64,000 bases of DNA from an uncultured Eubacteriales bacterium (GTDB lineage Bacteria > Bacillota > Clostridia > Christensenellales > Borkfalkiaceae), in assembly GCA_900542935.1 (NCBI GenBank), contig UQPN01000002.1:56762-120761 (forward strand), in the 5' to 3' direction. A program made the position numbers and the translations under genes. The notes beneath the pieces were generated by a model, which made no database searches, was not told the DNA's origin, and saw only the letters and a list, made by a program, of their open reading frames with translations. This document shows positions 16,493 through 25,430 of this stretch, piece by piece (position 1 is the first letter of the stretch; every line of letters starts with the position of its first letter).

Positions 16493-17623
16493 ATGATAAA
16501 AGCGGCAATTTACGGCGCGGGCGCCATGGGCGGAACGCTCGGCGCGCTCATAGAAAAAAGCGGCGGAACAATCGATTTATATGCGCGCAATCCCGCGCAC
16601 GTCGCGGCGGTACGCAAGAGAGGCTTAACGCTTCGTTGCTCGGCGGATCAAACCTCGTTTACCGTCCGCCCCGCAATTTTCACGCCCGAAGAAATGCCCG
16701 CGCGCACGCGGCAAAACGGCAGATACGACGTGATTTTCCTGATGACGAAACAGCGCGATAACGAAAAAATCGTAACGTTTTTAAAAGATTTTCTGTCCGG
16801 AAACGGCGTCGTCGTAACCACGCAGAACGGCTTGCCGGAAGAATCCGTCGCAAAAATCGTCGGCACCGAAAAAACGTTCGGCGGCGTGTGCTCGTTCGGC
16901 GCGAATTTCACAACGCCGGGCGAAGCGGAACTCACGTCCACGCTTGCTTCGGCAAAAATCTGCATAGGCGCTTACGCGCCGCCGCCCGTCAAAGATCAGT
17001 CGGACGAAAAACGGCGCGGCGATATCTGCACGCCTGCGCAGACGTCGGAACAATTCGGAAATATCCGCGCGCTTTTACAGCCGGTTGCCGCAATCACCAA
17101 CGAAAATTTCTATCGCGAAACGGAAAATCTCGCGGGCGTAAGGTACGCGAAGCTGATCGTCAACGCGGCGTTTTCTTCGCTTTCCGCCGCTACGGGACTC
17201 ACGTTCGGCGAAATCGCCGAAGATAAAACGGCAAGAAAACTTGCGCTCGGAATCATGCGCGAAACGCTTGCCGTCGCATCGGCGCAGCATATTTCCGTCG
17301 ATACGGTGCAGGGGAAGAACGTCGCGAAACTTTTACATAAAGCAAAACCTCCGTTCGGCGCGATTAAAGATAAACTTTTGCTTTTTCTGCTTCCGAAATT
17401 CGTTAAAAACCATAAAAATTCCGTCAGCGGCATGCTTCTCGATATCCGCCGCGGTCGGCGCGGCGAAATCGATTATATCGCCGGCGCGGTCTCGGCTGCA
17501 GGCATAAAAACAGGCGTGCGCACGCCGCTTTGCGACGGCGTCGTCCGCGTTGTGCGCGCCGCTGAAAACGGCGAAATAAAATTATGCAAAGAAAATTGCG
17601 GCTTATTGCTTGATTCCGATTGA
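16493..17623 (+). CDS. Ketopantoate reductase family protein (PanE-like)
   Basis: PanE reduces 2-dehydropantoate with NADPH in pantothenate synthesis. The 376 residues begin with a Rossmann GAGAMGGTLGALIEKSG motif, followed by DVIFLMTKQRDNE, TTQNGLPEE and GVCSFGANFTTPGEAEL. The C-terminal domain opens with RYAKLIVNAAFSSLSAATGLTFGEI, where PanE has its catalytic Lys-Asn region. It is longer than usual PanE (about 300 residues), with an insertion around residues 160-185 (APPPVKDQSDEKRRG). No panB or panC is nearby, so it may be a family member acting on another 2-keto acid. Confidence 0.75.
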   Translation: MIKAAIYGAGAMGGTLGALIEKSGGTIDLYARNPAHVAAVRKRGLTLRCSADQTSFTVRPAIFTPEEMPARTRQNGRYDVIFLMTKQRDNEKIVTFLKDFLSGNGVVVTTQNGLPEESVAKIVGTEKTFGGVCSFGANFTTPGEAELTSTLASAKICIGAYAPPPVKDQSDEKRRGDICTPAQTSEQFGNIRALLQPVAAITNENFYRETENLAGVRYAKLIVNAAFSSLSAATGLTFGEIAEDKTARKLALGIMRETLAVASAQHISVDTVQGKNVAKLLHKAKPPFGAIKDKLLLFLLPKFVKNHKNSVSGMLLDIRRGRRGEIDYIAGAVSAAGIKTGVRTPLCDGVVRVVRAAENGEIKLCKENCGLLLDSD

Positions 17624-17652
17624 ATAATCCATGTTTTCGGTGAGATAATGCA

Positions 17653-17681
17653 TTGACTTTTCCTTTTTGGGGTGTTATACT
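17653..17681 (+). promoter_or_regulatory. Promoter of the MATE transporter gene
   Basis: TTGACT (17653-17658), 17 bp, TGT-TATACT with the -10 at 17676-17681 (extended -10). Confidence 0.8.
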
Positions 17682-17724
17682 TGTACCCGAATAAAAAAAG
17701 TCTTAAAAAATATAAGGGATGATT

Positions 17725-19227
17725 ATGGATTCTTCGGTAGAAACAAAACGTCGGGCGGCAAAAAACGCGGATATGACGGAGGGCGGCATTTTCGGAAAAT
17801 TCGTTGCGTACGCGCTTCCGTTCATGCTCACAAATCTGTTGCAGGTATTGTATAATGCGGCGGATATCGTCGTCGTGGGGCTTTCGCACGAAGCCGACGC
17901 GGTAGGCGCCGTAGGTACCACTACGGCGTTCGTTAACCTCATCACGGGGCTTTTCATCGGCTGTTCGTTGGGCGCCGAAGTGGTGATTTCCCGCGCCGTC
18001 GGCAGAAAAGACGGTGCCGAAACGGAAAACGCCGTACATACCGCGCTTCTTTTCGGCGTGATTTTCGGCGCGTTCTGCGGTGCGCTCGGCTTTTTTCTCG
18101 CCAAACCCGTGCTTGCTCTGATGGGCAACGAAGCAAAGCTTCTTGAACTGGCTTCCGTCTACACCCGCATCTATTTTCTCGGACTTCCCGTCATCGCGCT
18201 CACGAATTTCGCCGTGGCGGTGTTGCATGCGGAAGGCGATTCTAAAACGCCGTTCGTCGTGCTTACGCTTTCGGGCGTCGTCAACGTTATTTTAAATCTC
18301 GTGCTTGTGCTTGTCGCCGATCTGTCCGTCGAGGGGGTGGCAATCGCCACGGTCGTCGCCAACGCCGTATCCGCGGTATTATTGATCGCGCGGCTGTTGA
18401 AAGATAAAACAGCATGCCGCTTACGCCTTAAAAAACTGCGTATCCACATGAAAACGCTCGGAAGAATCGTGGAAGTGGGGTTTCCCGCCGCCGTGCAAAG
18501 CTCGCTGTTCTCGCTTTCGAATATGCTCATTCAATCATCTATCGTCAAAGTGAATAACGCCGTGGCGGGGGCGGAAGCGGCATATCAGCCCGTCGTTAAA
18601 GGCAATTCGGCGTGCTCCAGCGTAGAAGGCTTCATTTATACCGTCATCGATTCCGTCGGCAAAGCTTCCGTGTCTTTCGTGGGGCAGAATGCCGGCGCGA
18701 AAAAGTACGACAGACTATCGGCATTTTTAAAAATCGCCTATCTCACGTCGTTTGTCGTCGGCGTAATTTCTCCCGCAATCGTTCTGCTTTTAAGAAATCC
18801 GCTGCTCGCGCTTTACGGTATCAGACCGGCTGCGGAAGGACTGGATAAAATCGCATACGACACCGCCGTTACGCGCATGCTCATTATGTTCGTGCCGTAT
18901 TTCACCATCGCTTTCATGCAGCTCGGTTCGGGCGTTCTGCAAGGGCTGGGCAAGGCGGTTTCCGCGTCCGTTTCGTCGCTTATCGGCGCCTGTCTTTTCC
19001 GCGTGATATGGATTTTCACGGTATTCGCGGCAAAACCGACGATTGAAATCATCTACCTGTCTTATCCTATTTCGTGGGTGCTTGTCGCATTGTCGCATTT
19101 TATCATGATCCGTAAAACGCTGAAAAAACTCCGCGCTTCGGCAAGCGAAACGGCAGAAGAGGGAAAAGCGGCAAACGAAAACGCGGAAACCGCCGCAGAA
19201 GCAGCGATTTCTGTTGACAAAAAATAA
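17725..19227 (+). CDS. MATE family efflux transporter
   Basis: The 500-residue protein has the 12-helix MATE plan: FGKFVAYALPFMLTNLLQVLYNAADIVVVG opens the first half and RIVEVGFPAAVQSSLFSLSNMLIQSSI opens the second. Such proteins export drugs or metabolites driven by Na+ or H+ gradients. ATG 17725 is preferred over 17719 because AAGGG lies six bases before it. A charged alanine-rich tail (about 470-500) is unusual but short. The promoter of the downstream gltX lies inside the last codons. No substrate can be named. Confidence 0.9.
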   Translation: MDSSVETKRRAAKNADMTEGGIFGKFVAYALPFMLTNLLQVLYNAADIVVVGLSHEADAVGAVGTTTAFVNLITGLFIGCSLGAEVVISRAVGRKDGAETENAVHTALLFGVIFGAFCGALGFFLAKPVLALMGNEAKLLELASVYTRIYFLGLPVIALTNFAVAVLHAEGDSKTPFVVLTLSGVVNVILNLVLVLVADLSVEGVAIATVVANAVSAVLLIARLLKDKTACRLRLKKLRIHMKTLGRIVEVGFPAAVQSSLFSLSNMLIQSSIVKVNNAVAGAEAAYQPVVKGNSACSSVEGFIYTVIDSVGKASVSFVGQNAGAKKYDRLSAFLKIAYLTSFVVGVISPAIVLLLRNPLLALYGIRPAAEGLDKIAYDTAVTRMLIMFVPYFTIAFMQLGSGVLQGLGKAVSASVSSLIGACLFRVIWIFTVFAAKPTIEIIYLSYPISWVLVALSHFIMIRKTLKKLRASASETAEEGKAANENAETAAEAAISVDKK

Positions 19228-19242
19228 AAAACGCTGTATAAT
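19214..19242 (+). promoter_or_regulatory. gltX promoter
   Basis: TTGACA (19214-19219), 17 bp, TATAAT (19237-19242): full consensus. The -35 overlaps the end of the MATE coding sequence. Confidence 0.85.
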
Positions 19243-19287
19243 TTTTCCGTAATCAACAAAAAAGCGAAAGCTTGAAAGGAAAGTATT

Positions 19288-20922
19288 ATGGATTTTGAAA
19301 AACTTGCAAACGCACTCGTTCCCGATACCGATTTATTGACGATAGAGGAATACGATAAAATTTATCCGCCGCGCGCGCTGGAAAAAGGCGCCGAAGTTAC
19401 GCGTATCGCGCCGTCGCCCACGGGTTTCATGCATCTCGGAAATTTGTACGTGGCGCTCGCCAACGAACGCATCGCACATCAGAGCGGCGGCGTTTTTTAC
19501 CTGCGTATCGAAGATACCGATGAAAAGCGCAAAGTGGAAGGCGCCGTGGAAGTCGTTCACAAATCTCTGAAATATTTCGGCGTGAATTTCGACGAAGGCG
19601 CCGATAAATGCGGCGATTACGGTCCGTATTACCAGCGGCAGCGCGCGAAAATTTATCACGCGTTCGCCAAAGACCTGATTCGTCGCGGACTTGCCTATCC
19701 CTGCTTCTGTACGGAAGAGGAGCTGGAAAAAACGCGCGAATATCAGACGGAAAACAAACTGCTTCCCGGTTATTACGGCGAATTCGCGAATTGCAGAAAT
19801 CTCACGGAAGAGGAGATTTACGAAAATCTGCGGCAGGGCAAACCGTACGTCATTCGTCTTAAATCGCAGGGCAACGCGGAAATCAAACATCCGTTCAAAG
19901 ACGCCATCAAAGGCGAAATCACGGTAACCGAAAACAATCAGGACGTCGTGATTTTAAAATCGGACGGAATCCCCACGTATCACTTCGCGCACGCGATCGA
20001 CGATCATTTCATGCGCACAACGCTTGTTATCCGCGGCGAAGAATGGTTGTCGTCTTTGCCGATTCATATCGAGCTTTTCAAGGTGCTCGGTTTCCCGCTT
20101 CCCCGTTACGGGCATAATTGCTCCATACAGAAGCTGGACGGCGAAAATCGCCGCAAGCTTTCCAAGCGTAAAGATCCCGAAGCTTCCTTGAATTTCTATC
20201 GCGAACAGGGTTATCCGCCGCTTGCCGTAAACGAATATATGATGACGCTTTTAAATTCGAATTTCGAAGAATGGCGCCTGAAAAATCCGGGCGCGGCGTA
20301 TACCGATTTCAAATTTTCCGTCAATAAAATGGGAAAAAGCGGCGCGCTGTTCGACGTAGCGAAGCTGAACGACATCGCCAAAACCTATTTTGCCACGCAA
20401 ACCGAAAAAGAAACGTACGATTTCCTGAAAGCGTGGGCGGAAGAGTTCGGCGATACCACGCAGAAATTGTACTTTGCCGATGAATCGTACGCCGCGAAGG
20501 TGCTTGCGCTTTTGATGGGGGTAGGCGGCAAAAAGCGTCGTAAAGATTTCGCGTGCGCCGTGCAGGCTGCGGAACTCATGAGTTATTTCTTCGGCGAAGA
20601 AGTAACGCAGGCGGACGAATACCGCTTCGATAAAGCCACGGTAAAAGGCGTTATCGAAGCTTTCCTGAAAACGTACGATTTTTCGGACGATTGCTCCGTC
20701 TGGTTCGATAAGGTGAAAGCGGTTGCTGCGGAAAACGGCTTCGCCGCGGATATGAAGGCATATAAAGCCGCGCCGGAAAATTATAAAGGCAACGTAGCCG
20801 ACGTAGCGGAAATGCTCCGCGTGGCGGTTACCGGCAGAGCCAACACGCCGGATTTGTATACGATTATGCAGATACTGGGCGAATCCGTCGTCCGCGCCCG
20901 CCTTACTTCGGCTATTGCTTAA
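19288..20922 (+). CDS. gltX: Glutamyl-tRNA synthetase
   Basis: This class I synthetase charges tRNA with glutamate. The 544 residues carry the HIGH-type signature PSPTGFMHLGNL (from about residue 42), YLRIEDTDEKR, and the KMSKS-type loop KLSKRKDPEA (about 290-299), plus a C-terminal anticodon-binding helical domain. There is a non-homologous N-terminal lead of about 35 residues before the catalytic core, longer than in typical GluRS. AAAGGA precedes the ATG. Whether it charges tRNA-Gln too (non-discriminating) cannot be read here. Confidence 0.93.
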   Translation: MDFEKLANALVPDTDLLTIEEYDKIYPPRALEKGAEVTRIAPSPTGFMHLGNLYVALANERIAHQSGGVFYLRIEDTDEKRKVEGAVEVVHKSLKYFGVNFDEGADKCGDYGPYYQRQRAKIYHAFAKDLIRRGLAYPCFCTEEELEKTREYQTENKLLPGYYGEFANCRNLTEEEIYENLRQGKPYVIRLKSQGNAEIKHPFKDAIKGEITVTENNQDVVILKSDGIPTYHFAHAIDDHFMRTTLVIRGEEWLSSLPIHIELFKVLGFPLPRYGHNCSIQKLDGENRRKLSKRKDPEASLNFYREQGYPPLAVNEYMMTLLNSNFEEWRLKNPGAAYTDFKFSVNKMGKSGALFDVAKLNDIAKTYFATQTEKETYDFLKAWAEEFGDTTQKLYFADESYAAKVLALLMGVGGKKRRKDFACAVQAAELMSYFFGEEVTQADEYRFDKATVKGVIEAFLKTYDFSDDCSVWFDKVKAVAAENGFAADMKAYKAAPENYKGNVADVAEMLRVAVTGRANTPDLYTIMQILGESVVRARLTSAIA

Positions 20923-20924
20923 AA

Positions 20925-20972
20925 GACTTCCCCTTGGGGGGAAGCTCCTCGCAAAGCGAGGTGATGAGGGGC
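20925..20972. repeat. Intergenic palindromic repeat (probably dispersed)
   Basis: Two adjacent hairpins lie between the convergent gltX and dapB genes: CTTCCCC-TTGG-GGGGAAG (20927-20944) and CCTCGC-AAA-GCGAGG (20947-20961), followed by TGATGAGGGG. The composition and order (cttcccc..ggggaag, then a variable hairpin, then gatgagggg) match a class of intergenic repeats common in gut Clostridia. Only one copy is in this window, so dispersal is an expectation, not an observation. Confidence 0.6.
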
Positions 20973-20986
20973 GTAACAAAACCGAT

Positions 20987-21718
20987 TTAAAACAATTCTT
21001 TCATCATATCTTTCATACCGTACAATCCCGCGGGCTTTCCGAAGAGAAAGCCCGCGGCTTTTATTGCTCCCAAAGCGAAAATTCTTCGGTTTTCCGCTCT
21101 GTGAATCAACGTTACCGATTCTCCGTCGCCCGCAAAAATAATCTCGTGTTCTCCGGGGAATGTTCCCAGTCGCAGCGGATATATTGCCGTTTTCCCGGTT
21201 GCCGTTCCGTCTATTGCCGCCGCCAGTCGCAAAGCCGTTCCCGACGGAGCGTCTTTTTTCGTTTTATGATGTTTTTCGATAATCGCCGTTTCGAAATCGG
21301 GCAAAAGCCGCTTTGCCCGTAGGCATAATTCTTCCGTAACCGCCGCCCCCAAAGAAAAATTCGCCGCGCGGAAAATCGCGATTCGTTCTGCGTAATCACC
21401 GATTCGCTTTTCGTCCTCCGCCGAAAATCCGGTAGGGGCAAGCACCGCGCAAAGTCCGTGTGCCGCCGCAAATTCCAGCCGCGTCGCAACGCCTTCCGCC
21501 GAGGAAAAATCAATCAGCGTGTCCGCCTGTTCCGTAATTGCGGAAAAATCGGCGTAAATCGGCACGCCGAACAATTTTTCGTCCGCTTTTGCCCGAACGT
21601 CAACCCCGCAGACGATTGACGCGAAAGAAATATGATCGCCCGCAAGCGCCGACATCACCTCGCTGCCCGTTCTGCCAAGCGCTCCCGTAACAATTACGCG
21701 TATTTGTCTTTGTATCAT
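20987..21718 (-). CDS. dapB: 4-hydroxy-tetrahydrodipicolinate reductase
   Basis: DapB reduces 4-hydroxy-tetrahydrodipicolinate with NAD(P)H, the second committed step of lysine/diaminopimelate synthesis. The 243 residues include the Rossmann motif TGALGRTGSEV, ANFSLGAAVTEEL, and the catalytic signature EKHHKTKKDAPSGTA (H150, H151, K154). The start overlaps the dapA stop by four bases (ATGA). The last codons contain a 12-bp perfect inverted repeat (21028-21057) that reads as a terminator on the opposite strand. Confidence 0.95.
   Translation of the reverse strand: MIQRQIRVIVTGALGRTGSEVMSALAGDHISFASIVCGVDVRAKADEKLFGVPIYADFSAITEQADTLIDFSSAEGVATRLEFAAAHGLCAVLAPTGFSAEDEKRIGDYAERIAIFRAANFSLGAAVTEELCLRAKRLLPDFETAIIEKHHKTKKDAPSGTALRLAAAIDGTATGKTAIYPLRLGTFPGEHEIIFAGDGESVTLIHRAENRRIFALGAIKAAGFLFGKPAGLYGMKDMMKELF
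21028..21062 (+). terminator. Terminator-like hairpin embedded in the dapB 3' coding region
   Basis: CCGCGGGCTTTC (21028-21039) and GAAAGCCCGCGG (21046-21057) form a perfect 12-bp stem with a CGAAGA loop, followed on the + strand by CTTTTA. It could end gltX transcripts entering dapB from the other side. It is fully inside dapB, whose codons here read KAAGFLFGKPAGL. Confidence 0.6.
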
Positions 21719-22647
21719 AATCCGCCGTCCTTAAAAAACGCTTCGTTTTTCATCGCCGCGCGGAATTCCGTCAGCGCCGAGGAAAGCATTTTAAAATGTT
21801 CGTTTTCAATCTCCGTCAGCGGCGCGCGCGGTTTCCCGCAGAAAAATCCGAGCAAATTCATCGCCGCCTTCACGGGAATCGGATTCACTTCGCAAAACAG
21901 CGCCGAATTCAGCGGAGCCAGCAATTCATTTATTTGTATCGCGCGCGCGATATCTCCCGCGGTTACGGCTTCGCAAAGCGCCCGTACGCTGCTTGGCGCC
22001 GCGTTTGCCGTAACGGAAATTACGCCCGCGCCGCCGCATAGCAGAACGGGCAGATTCAATTCGTCCGCACCGGAATACAAATCGCATTGCCGGCGGATTC
22101 TCCGCAGCGTTTCCAATGTCTGCGCCATATTTCCGCCCGCGTCTTTTATTCCCGCAATGTTTTTCAGTTCCGCAATCGCTTCCATGGTTTCGGGCAGAAT
22201 ATTCACGCCCGTCCGCGAGGGAACGTTGTAGGCGATAACGGGCAGAGCCGTCGCCTGGCAGATTTCGCGGTAATATTCGTACAAGCCCCGCTGCGTGCAT
22301 TTATTGCAGTAGGGGGTAATGCACAGAACGCCGTCCGCGCCGAGTTTTGCGGCAATTTCCGTATTTTTCACGGCTTCCCGCGTATCGTTCGCTCCGCAGC
22401 CGAAAATCAGTTTCGTGCGCCGCGTTTCGTCGTATTTGTTTCTTATCCGCACGCAGAAGGCGAAAATTTCTCTGCGTTCTTTTTTAGTAACCGTCGCGGC
22501 TTCGCCCGTCGTTCCAAGCACCGCCAGAGTGCCGATGCCCGCCTTTATCTGCCGCGCAATCAGTTTTTCCAATACGGCGTAATTCACTTCCCGCCCGTCA
22601 AACGGAGTAACCAGCGCCGTCGCCGCGCCCTTAAAAAAATTTTTCAA
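21715..22647 (-). CDS. dapA: 4-hydroxy-tetrahydrodipicolinate synthase
   Basis: DapA condenses pyruvate and aspartate semialdehyde. The protein (310 residues from the TTG at 22647) has the TIM-barrel signatures GTTGEA (about 45-50), YNVPSRTG with Y140, and the Schiff-base lysine in GIKDAGG (K168). I prefer TTG 22647 because GGGAGG lies a few bases upstream and the family begins with a FKGAATALVTPF-type segment directly after; the upstream ATGs lack ribosome sites. Order asd-dapA-dapB on the minus strand gives an operon for diaminopimelate, needed for cell wall and for spore dipicolinate. Confidence 0.94.
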   Translation of the reverse strand: MKNFFKGAATALVTPFDGREVNYAVLEKLIARQIKAGIGTLAVLGTTGEAATVTKKERREIFAFCVRIRNKYDETRRTKLIFGCGANDTREAVKNTEIAAKLGADGVLCITPYCNKCTQRGLYEYYREICQATALPVIAYNVPSRTGVNILPETMEAIAELKNIAGIKDAGGNMAQTLETLRRIRRQCDLYSGADELNLPVLLCGGAGVISVTANAAPSSVRALCEAVTAGDIARAIQINELLAPLNSALFCEVNPIPVKAAMNLLGFFCGKPRAPLTEIENEHFKMLSSALTEFRAAMKNEAFFKDGGL

Positions 22648-22697
22648 ATCGACCTCCCGCGCGCCCATAGAACAGGGCGTGAAATCAAACAAAGTTT

Positions 22698-23870
22698 TTA
22701 TCGGTCCAGATAGCCTTTCGCCGCAAGCAATTCGGCAAGCAGCACGCTGCCTCCGGCGGCGCCCCGCAAGGAATTATGCGCCAGCGAAATGAATTTATAG
22801 TCGAATACGTTGTCTTTTCTCAGTCGCCCCGCGCAAACGCTCATGCCGTTTCCCGTCATCCTGTCCCGCCTCGGCTGCGGTCGGTCGGCTTCGTAAAAAT
22901 ATCGTATCGGTCGTTCGGGCGCGGAGGGCAAATGCAGTCGTTGCGGTTCTCCGCGAAAATTCTCCCATTCTCTTATAATATCTTCGGCGGCGGGTTTGCG
23001 GCTTTCATTCTCAAACGAAATAAACACCGCGGCGGTATGTCCGTCGGATACGGGCACGCGCACGCATTGCGCCGTAATGCAGGGCGCCGCCGCAGGCACG
23101 ATTTTTCCGTCCGAAATATTTCCCCAGATTTTCAGCGGCTCGATTTCGCTCTTTTCTTCTTCGCCCGCAATATAGGGGATAACGTTGTCGTAAATCTCCG
23201 GCATCGTATCAAGCGTTTTTCCCGCGCCAGAAACGGCTTGATAAGTGCACACCGCCGCCGCCCGCAGCCCGTATTTCCGCAACGGCTCCAAAAGCGGCGC
23301 AAACGTCTGCACCGAACAATTCGATTTCGTTGCGATAAATCCGCGCTTTGTTCCGAGGCGCCTTTTCTGAAACGGGATGACGTCCAGCTGCATAGGGTTG
23401 ACTTCGGGGATAATCATCGGCACGTCCGGGGTAAAACGATTCGCGGAATTATTCGAAATGACGGGGATTTCCGCCCGCGCATACCTTTCTTCAAGCAGTT
23501 TCGTCGTTTCTTTGCCGGCGTTCACGGCGCAGAATACAACGTCCGTTTCCGCCGCGATTTTTTTAAAATCCGCCTCCGCGTCGAACACCGTCGTTTTTGC
23601 AAGCGAACGCGGGCACGGTTCGTCGCCCGGAAGTTTTGCGAAAAAACCGCATGCTTCGCCGCCGGTTGCGTTTCCGCCGCCCCGACAAACCTCCGCGGCA
23701 TAACCGCCGGAGCGTTTTTCTTCCAGCGCCGTTTCGTAAGTTTTCCCCGCCGATTTTACCGAAGCCGCCAGCGCGGTAACTTCAAAAAACGGATGATTTT
23801 CCAGCAAAAAAGCAAGCCGTCGTCCTACGGTTCCCGTCGCGCCGATAATTCCCGCTCTGAATTTTTTCAC
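22698..23870 (-). CDS. asd: Aspartate-semialdehyde dehydrogenase (archaeal/fungal-type Asd)
   Basis: Asd reduces aspartyl phosphate to aspartate semialdehyde. From the GTG at 23870, preceded by GGGAGG ten bases upstream, the protein has 390 residues. It begins KKFRAGIIGATGTVGRR (NADP site) and has ISNNSANRFTPDVPMIIPEVNP and the nucleophile cysteine in KSNCSVQTF, then CTYQAVSGAGK. The overall motif spacing fits the archaeal/fungal Asd branch rather than the common bacterial one. An insertion of about 30 residues near 70-100 (RGGGNATGGEACGFF) adds length. It heads the dap operon. Confidence 0.88.
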   Translation of the reverse strand: MKKFRAGIIGATGTVGRRLAFLLENHPFFEVTALAASVKSAGKTYETALEEKRSGGYAAEVCRGGGNATGGEACGFFAKLPGDEPCPRSLAKTTVFDAEADFKKIAAETDVVFCAVNAGKETTKLLEERYARAEIPVISNNSANRFTPDVPMIIPEVNPMQLDVIPFQKRRLGTKRGFIATKSNCSVQTFAPLLEPLRKYGLRAAAVCTYQAVSGAGKTLDTMPEIYDNVIPYIAGEEEKSEIEPLKIWGNISDGKIVPAAAPCITAQCVRVPVSDGHTAAVFISFENESRKPAAEDIIREWENFRGEPQRLHLPSAPERPIRYFYEADRPQPRRDRMTGNGMSVCAGRLRKDNVFDYKFISLAHNSLRGAAGGSVLLAELLAAKGYLDR

Positions 23871-24008
23871 CTGTGATTTTCCTCCCGTGATTATTCTATT
23901 GTATGCCGCAATATTTCCCCGCACGAACGAATTTCCCATGAAAGGCGAAAAAAAACGCAAAAAATTTATCCTATTTCGAATTTTGTTCGTTTTTATTTGC
24001 GTTTTTCC

Positions 24009-24037
24009 TTGAAATAATCACAATTTTATAGTAAAAT
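24009..24037 (+). promoter_or_regulatory. Promoter of the 24100 membrane protein operon
   Basis: TTGAAA (24009-24014), 17 bp, TAAAAT (24032-24037), 62 bp before the ATG; it diverges from the asd operon. Confidence 0.65.
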
Positions 24038-24099
24038 ATATATCGGACGCAAAGGCGCGGAAGAATCCGTGCCCGCCGTCGGTAACAAGCGGAGTAACT

Positions 24100-25404
24100 A
24101 TGGCAGAACAGAAAAAAGGTTTAATCACGCGGCTCCTCGAAGGCAAAGAAAAAAGCGAGGAATACGCCCGCAGCACACTTCCCACCAACCGCTGGCAGTT
24201 GTTCTGGGATATTTTCAAAGGCAATTTCGGCAAAATCGTAAAGGTAAATCTTCTGATTTTGCTGTTTATGCTGCCCGTCATCGCCATCGTCGTCATGCGG
24301 CTGATGTTAAACAGCGCCAACGGTATATCCTATCCCTTCGGCGCGTCGCTCGGCGTGGGGTATCCGGCATATCCCGATGTATCCGGGCTTTCCGAAACGC
24401 TGAAAATGCGTTCCGATCTCTATACGTACGCGGCAACGGCGGTTGCAATGTTAATTGCCTCCGTAGGCATTTCCGGCGGCATGTACGTCGTAAGAAACAT
24501 GGTCTGGACGGAGGGGATTTTCGTCGCGAACGATTTCTGGCGCGGCGTAAAGCTCAATTATAAAAACGCCCTGCAAACCGCGCTTTTCTTCCTCGTGATT
24601 TTAACGCTTTGCACCACGATGATCAACATGGCGGATTTAACGCTGGTCGCAAATACTTCGCTTGCCGGGTTCAGGCGCGTATGGCTGAACGTTTCCAAAG
24701 CGATTTCGTATGTAACCGTCGCGCTGGCGGCGTTGATGTCGCTGTGGATGCTCGCGCTCGGCGTAAACTACAAGCAGAAATTTTTCCAGATGCTGCGCAA
24801 TTCGTTTCTGCTCACCGTCGGCACGTTCCCGCAGACGATTTTCTTCGCCGTTCTCGCGCTTCTGCCGTTTGTGCTGTTTTTAATCCCCGGCAACCTTTTC
24901 GTTGTCATCGCCGTATTTATGGTGCTCCTGTTCGCGTTCGCGTACCTTCTTCTCGTGTGGCTCGATTACGCGCAGTGGGCGTTCGATAAATTCATCAACC
25001 CCAAAATTCAGGGCGCCAAAGTGGGCAGAGGCATCTATAATAAAGAGGACGGTTCTTCCACGGCGTATAACGTCGGCGAAAGCGCCGCAAGCATTGAATA
25101 CAAGCGCCAGCTTCTCGCCGCGGGCAAGAGCGATCTCGTCGCCCGCCCGATCAAACCCATCGACGATTCGTTGCAGGTTTACGAACTTCCGTCGTCTTTC
25201 ACGCGCGCCGATTTGCAGCGCCTTCGCGAAAGCAAGAAGAACATCGCGGAAGATACGGCAACCTATGCGGAAGAACATAAAAACGATCTGAAATACGTGG
25301 AATACAACAAACAGTTCGAAGAACGCGAAAAAGCTTTGCAGGACGAAGTGGATAAAAACGGCAAAAAGAAAAAGAGAAAACCGCCGAAACTGCTCGGTCA
25401 GTAA
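24100..25404 (+). CDS. Multi-pass membrane protein, YesL/DUF624-like
   Basis: The 434-residue protein has about six transmembrane helices: residues ~48-68 (VNLLILLFMLPVIAIVVM), 108-130, then the segment GGMYVVRNMVWTEGIFVANDFWRGVKLNYKNA-type loop before further helices to about 290. The loop resembles YesL-type (DUF624) proteins found near sugar transport genes. A long charged, lysine-rich cytosolic tail (about 305-434, ending KKKKRKPPKLLGQ) is not part of that family. It is first in a closely spaced run with a methyltransferase and hslO. Function unknown. Confidence 0.65.
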   Translation: MAEQKKGLITRLLEGKEKSEEYARSTLPTNRWQLFWDIFKGNFGKIVKVNLLILLFMLPVIAIVVMRLMLNSANGISYPFGASLGVGYPAYPDVSGLSETLKMRSDLYTYAATAVAMLIASVGISGGMYVVRNMVWTEGIFVANDFWRGVKLNYKNALQTALFFLVILTLCTTMINMADLTLVANTSLAGFRRVWLNVSKAISYVTVALAALMSLWMLALGVNYKQKFFQMLRNSFLLTVGTFPQTIFFAVLALLPFVLFLIPGNLFVVIAVFMVLLFAFAYLLLVWLDYAQWAFDKFINPKIQGAKVGRGIYNKEDGSSTAYNVGESAASIEYKRQLLAAGKSDLVARPIKPIDDSLQVYELPSSFTRADLQRLRESKKNIAEDTATYAEEHKNDLKYVEYNKQFEEREKALQDEVDKNGKKKKRKPPKLLGQ

Positions 25405-25430
25405 TCTATGAACACCGGAGAACGCGCGTC

